Below, in pieces: positions 56,050 through 64,000 of a stretch of DNA of 64,000 nucleotides. The stretch lies in assembly GCA_947454155.1 (NCBI GenBank), contig CANGIT010000002.1, forward strand, positions 1 through 64,000, read 5' to 3'. Under the pieces are notes generated by a model. It saw only the letters and a list, made by a program, of their open reading frames with translations, had not been told where the DNA came from and searched no databases. A program made the position numbers and the translations under genes. Positions within the stretch are counted from its first letter, which is position 1, and every line of letters starts with the position of its first letter. This DNA comes from Chitinophagaceae bacterium (GTDB lineage: Bacteria; Bacteroidota; Bacteroidia; Chitinophagales; Chitinophagaceae).

Positions 56050-57027
56050 TTAGCTGAACAGGCTTCCTTTTTTCAATGTGCTTTTGGCTTGTCCAATCAA
56101 GAATCCGTTTTGATAGATTTGAATCTGATAGTCTCCCTGAACGAAGTCGGTGTTTTCAGGAACAAAAGAAAAAGATACTGTTTTTGTTTTTGCAGTTTCC
56201 AGTTCTACCGGAAGTTTTGCAGTAAAAAACTTATCGCCTTCTTCTCTTGTTTTAAAAACGCCGGAGAAGCTTTCACCTGAGCTGATGGGTTTGCCATCGG
56301 GGCCAATCACCAATACGTAAAGATCGGTACTGCCTGGTTTGATGATTCTGTTGGACAGGTTGAAGTTGACCATCAACTTGTCTACCTTTTTTGCGCTGGC
56401 TGTAACTTTTGCCTTGCCACTTTTTTTAACGTTCAAAGGTGTGATAGTAATATCCGAAGCATTAAGAGTTGAAGCTACATCAACTTTTCCTTCGAGTTCT
56501 TTCTTTGCCACATTCGTGGCTTCAAGCTCACTGGTAAGGTTGGTTTTGTCTGTGGTAAGTGCCACGTTTTGCTCATGCAAGACACGCTTGTCCTCAGTAA
56601 GCTGCGCAATGGTTTTTTCCATTTCACTGATGCTGCTGTTCATGCCGGCAATCAGCGTTTTTGCTTTGGATAATTCAGATTGCGTTACAGCGTTCTTGTG
56701 AAGGATACTGCGGATTTCAATTTTAGCTTTTTCAATTTCAACATTTTTGTCTTCCAGCTGAGCCGTGAGATGTGTATTGTTCACATTCATCTCATCGATG
56801 CGAGCGAGAGAGGCATCGAATTTTGATTGCAAATCACTTTTCTCCAAAGTCACTTTTGCAATTTGTTCTTGTTGTCCTTTGATGGTGTTGTTGGAACTGG
56901 ATTTGTCGTAAGCGTAATAACTGCCAGAAGCAAGAAGAGCGATGGCTAAAGCTACGATGGTGGTCTTTGAATAGGATTTACCGGATTCGTTTGACATAGG
57001 ATGGCCCGTAGGCATGGTTGTTTTCAT
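56050..57027 (-). CDS. Membrane-anchored coiled-coil protein with a C-terminal beta domain
   Basis: 325 residues. One membrane helix (residues 23-40), a long coiled coil (about 50-190), and a C-terminal beta-rich domain (about 200-325, e.g. LMVNFNLSNRIIKPGSTDLYVLVIGPDGKPI). Proteins of this kind occur widely in Bacteroidota with no known role; the beta domain may bind a partner in the periplasm. Confidence 0.78.
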   Translation of the reverse strand: MKTTMPTGHPMSNESGKSYSKTTIVALAIALLASGSYYAYDKSSSNNTIKGQQEQIAKVTLEKSDLQSKFDASLARIDEMNVNNTHLTAQLEDKNVEIEKAKIEIRSILHKNAVTQSELSKAKTLIAGMNSSISEMEKTIAQLTEDKRVLHEQNVALTTDKTNLTSELEATNVAKKELEGKVDVASTLNASDITITPLNVKKSGKAKVTASAKKVDKLMVNFNLSNRIIKPGSTDLYVLVIGPDGKPISSGESFSGVFKTREEGDKFFTAKLPVELETAKTKTVSFSFVPENTDFVQGDYQIQIYQNGFLIGQAKSTLKKGSLFS

Positions 57028-57239
57028 GAATGTTGGATTTAGGGGTTAAAAATTTTTCTTAAGATCGTTGGACGCTGACATAAACGACGAAAATTGTGCC
57101 AAAGTTGTGTAGGCGATCAAAAATATTTTTTACAGCTATGGTGCCGGGAGGTTCTAATGTATTGAAAAGCAGTGCGCTGAAACCATTTTCACAGGACTGA
57201 AATTATTTTCAAAAAAAGCGCTTTAGCGTATCGTCGGGC

Positions 57240-57265
57240 AAAAAAAAACTACCCATTGGGTAGTT
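57240..57265 (-). terminator. Terminator of the DRGH nuclease gene
   Basis: On the minus strand AACTACCC-AAT-GGGTAGTT forms an 8-bp stem followed by a T9 run. It lies 25 bases after the stop codon. Confidence 0.85.
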
Positions 57266-57289
57266 GTAATCGAAAAAAATAATAGTTTT

Positions 57290-58633
57290 TTAATTGGTTG
57301 GTCCATTGTCTACGTTGGCTTCAATCACAGTCTGTATGGATGTGGGCACCGCGTTTAGAAAATCATATCCCAGTATATTTTCCAATGCATCGACGCTTAC
57401 ACGATAGTTGCCCCAGGGCAAGCTGTTGACGGTTTGGGTGTTGGGCATGTTGACGGCGATAACTCTTGTAGCGGTTGAAACTCTGGAAACATCATTGCTG
57501 CCTGTGGGTAACACAACAATCACTTTCCAGCAAGAGGCAGGCACATTGATACTGCCACCGGCAATGGTATTGGTGGTCCCGCCATTGCTTCCGCTGCCAC
57601 CGGTGCCGATGCCTCCGGAGATGATATAAAGTTCATTGCCCGTGTTCATTAAGGTGCGGCAATAATCTTCCAGGGCCACCCAGGTGATGCGGTTAAGGTT
57701 GGGTGATTGAGGAATCATGTTGGTCATTAAAAAAGTGGCGGCATTATCTGTAGTGGTAGAATCTCTGTCTTCTGATGGGCAAAGATGGCCTCTGTCGAAA
57801 CCTGTTAAAGAATAACTGGTGGAAGGTGCTTTGTAAAATGTAGATGGTAAACTGGCGTCGCCTGCAAAGCAATCGCAACGAGCTGCCGCTCCTTTCCAAG
57901 CCGTACTCAAATGCCAACTCACCCAATTGGCTTCACCTTTTGAGTTGTTGTATGACATGGCATATTGAGGTTTGGTCATAAGGTAATTATTTGGCGTCAA
58001 TATGTTGGCTGTAGCATTGGTTGGATTTCCTAAGGCCATATTATCGTCGCGTGTGGGACCGCTTGGAAGGTCTTGCACATCCACGTCATCTATATTCAGC
58101 TTTCCTCCACTCAACTTTCTGATCTGCAATCGGGTAGGAGCTGCACTGTTAATGCTGAAACTGACTTTGGTTAATGTTGTGGTAGAAACAGTGATGGTTG
58201 ATCCCGATTTTGACCATGTGGTGCCTGCATTCGTAGAGTACCATAATTCAAATGTGCTGTTGGCATCCGTTCCGTATTTAGCATAATTAAAACTTGCAGT
58301 TGATACTCCGCTAGTTACATCAAAATTCATGGTAACCATGCCGGTGTTTTGTATGCGCACGCTTTTGGTGCCTGATTTGCGATCGCTGGTGGAATTGCCA
58401 ATTAAGGCATCTGATAGATTCCATGATCCTGAAGTCAATGTAATGTTCCCGGCTGTATAACTGGTTTTACTTCCTAATTCGAATGTTTCAGGGAAGTTTG
58501 AAAATGATTTTTCAAAAATTGTATTGGCGTGGACTACCGATGCGGTCGTAAATGGAATGGCATCTTTTTTACAGGAAATTACTGCAAAGGAAATGATCAG
58601 CAGTAAAGCCTTGTTAAGGAGTTTGAGTTTCAT
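57290..58633 (-). CDS. Secreted DNA/RNA non-specific endonuclease (lipoprotein) with a jelly-roll domain
   Basis: 447 residues. The lipobox AVISC near residue 21 makes it a lipoprotein. Residues about 45-190 form a beta jelly-roll-like domain (FELGSKTSYTAG ... LNIDDVDVQDL). The NUC1-type nuclease follows with D280-R-G-H283 (GFDRGHLCPSEDR) and the Asn in the MTNMIPQSPNLNRITW helix, both needed for metal-dependent cleavage. It would degrade nucleic acids outside the cell or on its surface. The -7 element is at 58653-58660. Confidence 0.92.
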   Translation of the reverse strand: MKLKLLNKALLLIISFAVISCKKDAIPFTTASVVHANTIFEKSFSNFPETFELGSKTSYTAGNITLTSGSWNLSDALIGNSTSDRKSGTKSVRIQNTGMVTMNFDVTSGVSTASFNYAKYGTDANSTFELWYSTNAGTTWSKSGSTITVSTTTLTKVSFSINSAAPTRLQIRKLSGGKLNIDDVDVQDLPSGPTRDDNMALGNPTNATANILTPNNYLMTKPQYAMSYNNSKGEANWVSWHLSTAWKGAAARCDCFAGDASLPSTFYKAPSTSYSLTGFDRGHLCPSEDRDSTTTDNAATFLMTNMIPQSPNLNRITWVALEDYCRTLMNTGNELYIISGGIGTGGSGSNGGTTNTIAGGSINVPASCWKVIVVLPTGSNDVSRVSTATRVIAVNMPNTQTVNSLPWGNYRVSVDALENILGYDFLNAVPTSIQTVIEANVDNGPTN

Positions 58634-58652
58634 GAAAAATGGCTTTAATCAT

Positions 58653-58660
58653 CAAATGTA
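58653..58660 (-). promoter_or_regulatory. -7 element of the nuclease gene
   Basis: TACATTTG on the minus strand, 19 bases before the ATG at 58633, fits TAnnTTTG. Confidence 0.45.
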
Positions 58661-58873
58661 CAAAACCGAATGGATTTTAATATATCGTTACAGGATAATT
58701 GTCGACCTCATTTTGTTGCCTATGTATTGATAGATAATAAAAAAGATTGATCTTTTTCGTTTAATTAAGCTTGCGGCATATTATTTGCACTTGTTTTGGT
58801 GCTGATGTTGAATCCTGATTTTTTTAGATGAATTGATTGATAAATAATATCTTGCCAAAATTTTAATAGAGAA

Positions 58874-60725
<1,852 letters not shown>

Positions 60726-60790
60726 GACGTAAAAATAAACAAAGATGCCATCGGTTGGGCAAGATGACTTAAATTGTTGGTGCAAATATT

Positions 60791-60798
60791 TAACTTTG
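60791..60798 (+). promoter_or_regulatory. -7 element of the ATP-grasp/GCS2 operon
   Basis: TAACTTTG, 35 bases before the ATG at 60834, fits TAnnTTTG; no good -33. Confidence 0.5.
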
Positions 60799-60833
60799 GG
60801 CTTTAGTACTTTTTCACCTCATCATTTATTTCC

Positions 60834-61787
60834 ATGAAAAAAATCGGCATCCTGTTCGGAAAAGAAAGAAGCTTTCCGCTGGCATTAATCAACAAAATCA
60901 ACAGTAAAAAACCTAAAGGAATATTGGCCGAACCGGTGATGATAGACAAAGTAATGCAAGGTGAAGCCACTGAATATGCCGTGATTTTTGATCGGATATC
61001 ACAGGACGTTCCATTTTACAGGGCCTATTTGAAAAATGCGGCTTTGTGCGGAACTGCTGTCATCAACAATCCTTTTTGGTGGAGCGCAGACGAGAAATTT
61101 TTCAACAATTGTCTGGCTACTAAAATAAAAGTGCCCGTACCCAAAACTGTAATTCTTCCTTCCCGAACCTTGCCCGATGATACCAGTGAAGCATCTTTCA
61201 GTAACCTAGCTTATCCGCTCGATTGGGATGGCATTTTCAAATACATCGGTTTTCCGGCCTATATGAAGCCTTTTGCCGGAGGTGGATGGAAAAATGTATA
61301 TCAATTGAACAGCATCGAAGAGTTTTATCAGAAACATGCCGAAACTGGTCAGCTGGTGATGTTGCTGCAAGAAGAAATCAAGTTCGAAGAGTATTACCGT
61401 TGCTATTGCATCGGCGGAAAATATGTGCGCATCATGCCATATGAACCCCGCAATCCGCACGACTTGCGCTATCAGGCCGATTTCAAGCCTTCCGAAAAAA
61501 GACACAAAGAGATGGAAGATATCGTTTTGCGTATCTGCCGCTATTTGGGATATGATTTCAATACGGTTGAACTGGCAGTACGAGATGGGGTACCTTATGC
61601 TATTGATTTTTGCAACCCTGCACCGGATGCCGATCTGGCCAGTGTAGGTGAAGAAAACTTTGAATGGGTGGTGGAAACGGCGGCCACTTATGCCATTGAA
61701 AGGGCCCAGGCTCAAAAAGCAGGAGAAGACAACCTCACCTGGGGTGAATACTTAAAAAGAAGCACAACCCATACACAACTTTACTAA
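60834..61787 (+). CDS. ATP-grasp family ligase
   Basis: 317 residues. The N-terminus (GILFGKERSFPLALINKINSK) resembles RimK-like or cyanophycin-synthase-like ligases; FPAYMKPFAGGGWKNVYQL is the ATP loop, LLQEEIKFEEYYRCYCIGGKYV the middle strand, and DFCNPAPDADL the metal region. Expected to form an amide bond with ATP. Co-transcribed with the GCS2 gene (10-bp gap). The substrate is unknown. Confidence 0.88.
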   Translation: MKKIGILFGKERSFPLALINKINSKKPKGILAEPVMIDKVMQGEATEYAVIFDRISQDVPFYRAYLKNAALCGTAVINNPFWWSADEKFFNNCLATKIKVPVPKTVILPSRTLPDDTSEASFSNLAYPLDWDGIFKYIGFPAYMKPFAGGGWKNVYQLNSIEEFYQKHAETGQLVMLLQEEIKFEEYYRCYCIGGKYVRIMPYEPRNPHDLRYQADFKPSEKRHKEMEDIVLRICRYLGYDFNTVELAVRDGVPYAIDFCNPAPDADLASVGEENFEWVVETAATYAIERAQAQKAGEDNLTWGEYLKRSTTHTQLY

Positions 61788-61797
61788 TCGTAATAAT

Positions 61798-62910
61798 ATG
61801 GCCAATCTATCTTACAAACATTTCACGCTGGGCGTGGAAGAAGAGTACATGGTGATTGATCCTCACACCCGTGAGCTGAAAGGGCATGAGCAAAAAATTG
61901 TTCACGAAGGACAAAAAATGCTCAAGGATAAAGTGAAGGCAGAAATGCACCAGGCAGTGGTAGAGGTGGGGACCGACATCTGCAACAATGTGGATGAGGC
62001 ATTTGTAGATGTGGCCACCTTGCGTAAAACCATTTCCGGTATTGCCGAAAGCATGGGCTTTTGGATAGGGGCCAGCGGAACGCACCCGTTCAGCCATTGG
62101 GAAAAACAACTCATTACCGAACATGCACGTTACAATGAAATAGTAAACGAACTGCAGGAAGCCGCCCGCAGCAACCTGATTTTCGGACTGCATGTGCATG
62201 TGGGCATGGAAACTCGTGAAATGGCTATTCACATCGCCAACTCTGCGCGTTATTTCTTGCCGCATATTTTTGCTTTAAGTACCAACTCGCCATTTTGGGA
62301 AGGCCGTACAACCGGCTACAAATCTTTTCGCACCAAAGTGTTTGAAAAATTCCCCCGTACCGGTATCCCGGATGTTTTCAACAGTATTGAGGATTATGAC
62401 AATTATGTGAAACTGCTGATCAAGACCAACTGCATCGATAATGCCAAGAAAATCTGGTGGGACCTTCGCGTACATCCCTTCTTCAATACGGTGGAATTCA
62501 GAATCTGCGACATTCCCTTGACGGTGCATGAAACCATTACCATCGCCGCATTGTTTCAGGCATTATGCGCAAAACTGTACAAGTTGCGTTCACAAAACCT
62601 CAATTTCATGTCGTACAGTCGTGCGCTGATCAATGAAAACAAATTCAGGGCCAGTCGATATGGTATCGATGGCAGTATGATTGATTTCGGGAAAGAAACA
62701 GAAGTGAACACACGTGTATTGATTTACGAACTGCTCGATTTTGTGGATGATGTGGTGCCTCATTTGGGTAGCCGCCATGCCATCAATTATGTTCACAAAA
62801 TGCTCGAACAAGGCACTGGTGCCGACAGGCAATTGAAGGTGCATGAACACACTGGCAGTTTGGAAAAAGTAGTGGATTATATCAGAGGTAGTTTTTTGCA
62901 AGATTTATAG
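61798..62910 (+). CDS. Carboxylate-amine ligase, glutamate-cysteine ligase 2 (GCS2) family
   Basis: 370 residues. The start FTLGVEEEYMVIDP is the GCS2 signature, with FGLHVHVGM and the TVEFRICDIPLTVHETI region. It joins an amino group to a carboxylate with ATP, as YbdK does with cysteine and glutamate. It is the last gene of the ATP-grasp operon. Because bacillithiol is made here, glutathione synthesis is not needed to explain it; the real product is unknown. Confidence 0.93.
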   Translation: MANLSYKHFTLGVEEEYMVIDPHTRELKGHEQKIVHEGQKMLKDKVKAEMHQAVVEVGTDICNNVDEAFVDVATLRKTISGIAESMGFWIGASGTHPFSHWEKQLITEHARYNEIVNELQEAARSNLIFGLHVHVGMETREMAIHIANSARYFLPHIFALSTNSPFWEGRTTGYKSFRTKVFEKFPRTGIPDVFNSIEDYDNYVKLLIKTNCIDNAKKIWWDLRVHPFFNTVEFRICDIPLTVHETITIAALFQALCAKLYKLRSQNLNFMSYSRALINENKFRASRYGIDGSMIDFGKETEVNTRVLIYELLDFVDDVVPHLGSRHAINYVHKMLEQGTGADRQLKVHEHTGSLEKVVDYIRGSFLQDL

Positions 62911-62941
62911 TTTGCAGAAAAAAGAATATGCCCTATATTTG
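62911..62941 (+). promoter_or_regulatory. Promoter of tRNA-Arg (TTTG-N19-TATATTTG)
   Basis: TTTG at 62911-62914 and TATATTTG at 62934-62941, 19 bp apart, form one of the best promoters in the window. It lies 17 bases before the LEFT, broken tRNA copy, so this was the original promoter of the tRNA gene. Confidence 0.7.
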
Positions 62942-62958
62942 CACACCGATTTCGGAAT

Positions 62959-63010
62959 GGCTGCGTAGCTCAACTGAATACCTGCCTGCCGGCAGGCAGG
63001 GAGCATCTGA
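62959..63010 (+). pseudogene. Broken 5' copy of tRNA-Arg
   Basis: It repeats the intact tRNA from position 1 to the 5' strand of the anticodon stem (GGCTGCG ... TCTGA) and stops just before the anticodon loop. A 20-bp palindrome sits in its D-loop. It cannot make a tRNA. Confidence 0.92.
62981..63000. repeat. 20-bp perfect palindrome in the D-loop of the broken tRNA copy
   Basis: CCTGCCTGCCGGCAGGCAGG reads the same on both strands. It is inserted exactly between AACTGAATA and GAGCATCTGA, which are adjacent in the intact tRNA. No other copy was noticed in the window. Confidence 0.95.
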
Positions 63011-63253
63011 AAAAAAGAAGTTGTGTTATGACAGTCTACGTAATTAGAAGTTTGAAAGACGAAAGGTTGTATGTGGGTATGAGTGAAAATGCGGAGTTAA
63101 GATTGGAGCAACATAACAAGGGGATGACTACTTCGACAAAAAGTTATAAACCTTGGGAGTTGGTTTATGTTGAAAAATTAGAAGACAGAGCTGAAGCAAG
63201 AAAAAGAGAGAAATATTTGAAAGGCGGCTCTGGAAAAGAATTTATAAAAAAAT
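63011..63253 (+). mobile_element. GIY-YIG nuclease insertion between tRNA-Arg copies
   Basis: The 243 bp between the broken and the intact tRNA copy hold one ORF, which runs 23 bases into the intact tRNA. The flanking tRNA sequence (AATGGCTGCGTAGCTCAA onward, 35 bp counted without the palindrome) is a direct repeat. This looks like a small nuclease-driven element that entered the tRNA gene and restored it. No transposase or terminal inverted repeats are present. Confidence 0.75.
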
Positions 63254-63276
63254 GGCTGCGTAGCTCAACTGAATAG
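63028..63276 (+). CDS. Small GIY-YIG endonuclease
   Basis: 82 residues, a single GIY-YIG domain. The motif appears as VYVIRSL and LYVGMSE, with Arg in AELRLEQH, and the catalytic Glu in RAEARKREKYLKGG. Stand-alone proteins of this size resemble the UvrC N-terminal type; DNA cleavage near the tRNA is expected. The last seven codons (WLRSSTE) and stop TAG are encoded by the 5' end of the intact tRNA, so RNase P processing of that tRNA would remove the stop codon from the mRNA. Confidence 0.9.
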   Translation: MTVYVIRSLKDERLYVGMSENAELRLEQHNKGMTTSTKSYKPWELVYVEKLEDRAEARKREKYLKGGSGKEFIKKWLRSSTE

Positions 63277-63327
63277 AGCATCTGACTACGGATCAGAAGG
63301 TTTTAGGTTTGAATCCTAACGCGGTCA
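63254..63327 (+). tRNA. tRNA-Arg (anticodon ACG)
   Basis: Cloverleaf from GGCTGCG/CGCGGTC (with two G-U pairs), D-stem GCTC/GAGC, anticodon stem TCTGA/TCAGA with loop CTACGGA (ACG at 63288-63290), T-stem TTAGG/CCTAA. The D-loop reads AACTGAATA (A instead of G19) and the T-loop TTTGAAT (T instead of C56), so the normal G19-C56 contact is replaced by A-U. CCA is not encoded. Its own promoter now lies 313 bp upstream of the tRNA, beyond the insertion. Confidence 0.93.
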
Positions 63328-63331
63328 CAAC

Positions 63332-63364
63332 AAAAGGTTTTACAGCAATGTAAAGCCTTTTTTT
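63332..63364 (+). terminator. Terminator after tRNA-Arg
   Basis: AAAGGTTTTACA and TGTAAAGCCTTT form a 12-bp stem (one G-U) around GCAA, followed by a T-run. Confidence 0.88.
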
Positions 63365-63648
63365 ATGCGGTATTATCAAGGGCTTTACTTTTTACAGATA
63401 CATATTTTAAGTCTATTTTTTTGTGCTTTTATACTTACCGGATTTTACCCTAAAATTTAAATGTAAAATGATCACCACATTGCTATTTGAATTCAACACC
63501 GTTAATCCATACAATGAAAGGGGATAAGAATTGCATATTCATTGGTCATAAAAGTAATTCAATCATAGCGAAGGTTGTTAATCGTCATGGTTTTCGTCTG
63601 ACTCCAGGTGTAAATTCAAACTTCTATTTTTAATTAATAAAAAAAATC
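63365..63648. other. Intergenic gap of 284 bp with no gene seen
   Basis: A/T-rich, with no frame longer than a few tens of codons, no clear TAnnTTTG box near the next gene, and no repeat noticed. The promoter of the CsbD-like gene should be here. Confidence 0.6.
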
Positions 63649-63873
63649 ATGGAAACAACACAAAAGAAAACCGTAGGTAGTTTTAAGATTTCAGGTAATT
63701 GGGAAGGACAGTCCAAAAAACTTAAAACTAAATATCCTCAGCTTACAGATTCAGATTTGAAATTTGAAGCGGGTAAAGAAAATGAATTGCTTGGCAGAAT
63801 TGAAAAAAAATTGAGCAAAAACCGTGAAGAGGTTATTGAAATAATAAGCCATCTTCAAGTTGAAAAAGTGTAA
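63649..63873 (+). CDS. CsbD-like stress protein
   Basis: 74 residues, hydrophilic. GNWEGQSKKLKTKYPQLTDSDLKFEAGKE followed by ELLGRIEKKLSKNREEVIEII matches the CsbD family, whose genes are often induced by general stress. The exact job is unknown. It is a single gene with its own terminator. Confidence 0.88.
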   Translation: METTQKKTVGSFKISGNWEGQSKKLKTKYPQLTDSDLKFEAGKENELLGRIEKKLSKNREEVIEIISHLQVEKV

Positions 63874-63935
63874 GATTTTCCATGCAAGCAAATTTCGATG
63901 TGGAATAACTGATTGAGATTAAAATTGAAAAAAGT

Positions 63936-63968
63936 AAAGGACAGGCATTAATAAATCTGTCCTTTTTT
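63936..63968 (+). terminator. Terminator after the CsbD-like gene
   Basis: AAAGGACAG and CTGTCCTTT pair around 12 bases, followed by T-rich sequence. Confidence 0.85.
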
Positions 63969-64000
63969 ATGTTCCATTTTTTGCATCTTTCTAAAAGATA

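Noticed and set aside
62959..63010. Two tRNA-Arg genes in tandem
   Set aside because: The left copy stops before the anticodon and is interrupted in the D-loop, so only one tRNA gene is intact.
63011..63253. Group I intron in the tRNA
   Set aside because: The intact tRNA is complete after the insert and the 5' part is duplicated, whereas an intron would split a single copy; no intron core was recognised.

Overview
The window is a chromosomal segment of a Bacteroidota bacterium, most probably of the Chitinophagaceae type. The evidence is: two giant secreted proteins that end in a type IX secretion (Por) sorting domain; repeated TAnnTTTG -7 promoter elements, two of them with a TTTG 19-20 bp upstream; bacillithiol genes; a GTG start for aspartate kinase; and many A/T-rich intergenic repeats. 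No phage, plasmid or CRISPR region is visible. Most of the window is ordinary housekeeping sequence, with a few repeat arrays and one small mobile element.

Layout. 1-6642 is the 3' part of a giant repeat/LamG cell-surface protein. 6780-8808 (minus) holds an ATP-grasp-like protein and a class I glutamine amidotransferase. Then come rimO, bshC (with no normal start codon), a pair of M16 peptidases, purE/purK, hppD, an L,D-transpeptidase, aspartate kinase and fbp. 21764-22153 is a non-coding stretch with an 8-bp tandem array and a 44-bp-period hairpin array. It precedes an ABC ATPase, an FKBP isomerase, a YfiT/DinB protein, a Nudix hydrolase, folC and a TonB-like protein.

27074-30376 is an apparent four-gene membrane redox operon: two small membrane proteins, a ferric-reductase-like/Rieske protein and a Rieske-flavodoxin fusion. 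30437-32715 holds a YggS-type PLP protein, 49 copies of a heptamer and an acyl-CoA dehydrogenase. Next are a CDF transporter with a thiopurine-methyltransferase-like protein, a VIT1/CCC1 transporter, rocD, ispE, a bifunctional-nuclease-family protein, etfA/etfB, a TPR protein, tilS, a rhomboid protease, rlmH, a DUF1543 protein, a CDGSH protein, and a DUF1800/DUF1501 pair.

49310-55978 is a second giant secreted protein, an M36 fungalysin-type metallopeptidase. After it come a coiled-coil membrane protein, a secreted DRGH-type nuclease, a serine hydrolase with a beta-lactamase fold, an esterase, an ATP-grasp protein and a GCS2-type carboxylate-amine ligase. The last 1 kb contains a tRNA-Arg(ACG) gene. 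A small GIY-YIG nuclease gene lies between a broken 5' copy of this tRNA, carrying a 20-bp perfect palindrome in its D-loop, and the intact copy. A CsbD-like stress protein ends the window.

How genes connect. etfAB and the acyl-CoA dehydrogenase belong to the same electron-transfer step although they lie apart. bshC and the YfiT-type protein both point to bacillithiol as the cellular thiol. The two amide-ligase loci (6.8-8.8 kb and 60.8-62.9 kb) could serve one unknown small-molecule pathway. The most unusual structure is the GIY-YIG/tRNA-Arg arrangement at 62.9-63.3 kb: the nuclease ORF ends inside the tRNA, and the tRNA itself carries a paired change at the normally invariant G19-C56 contact.
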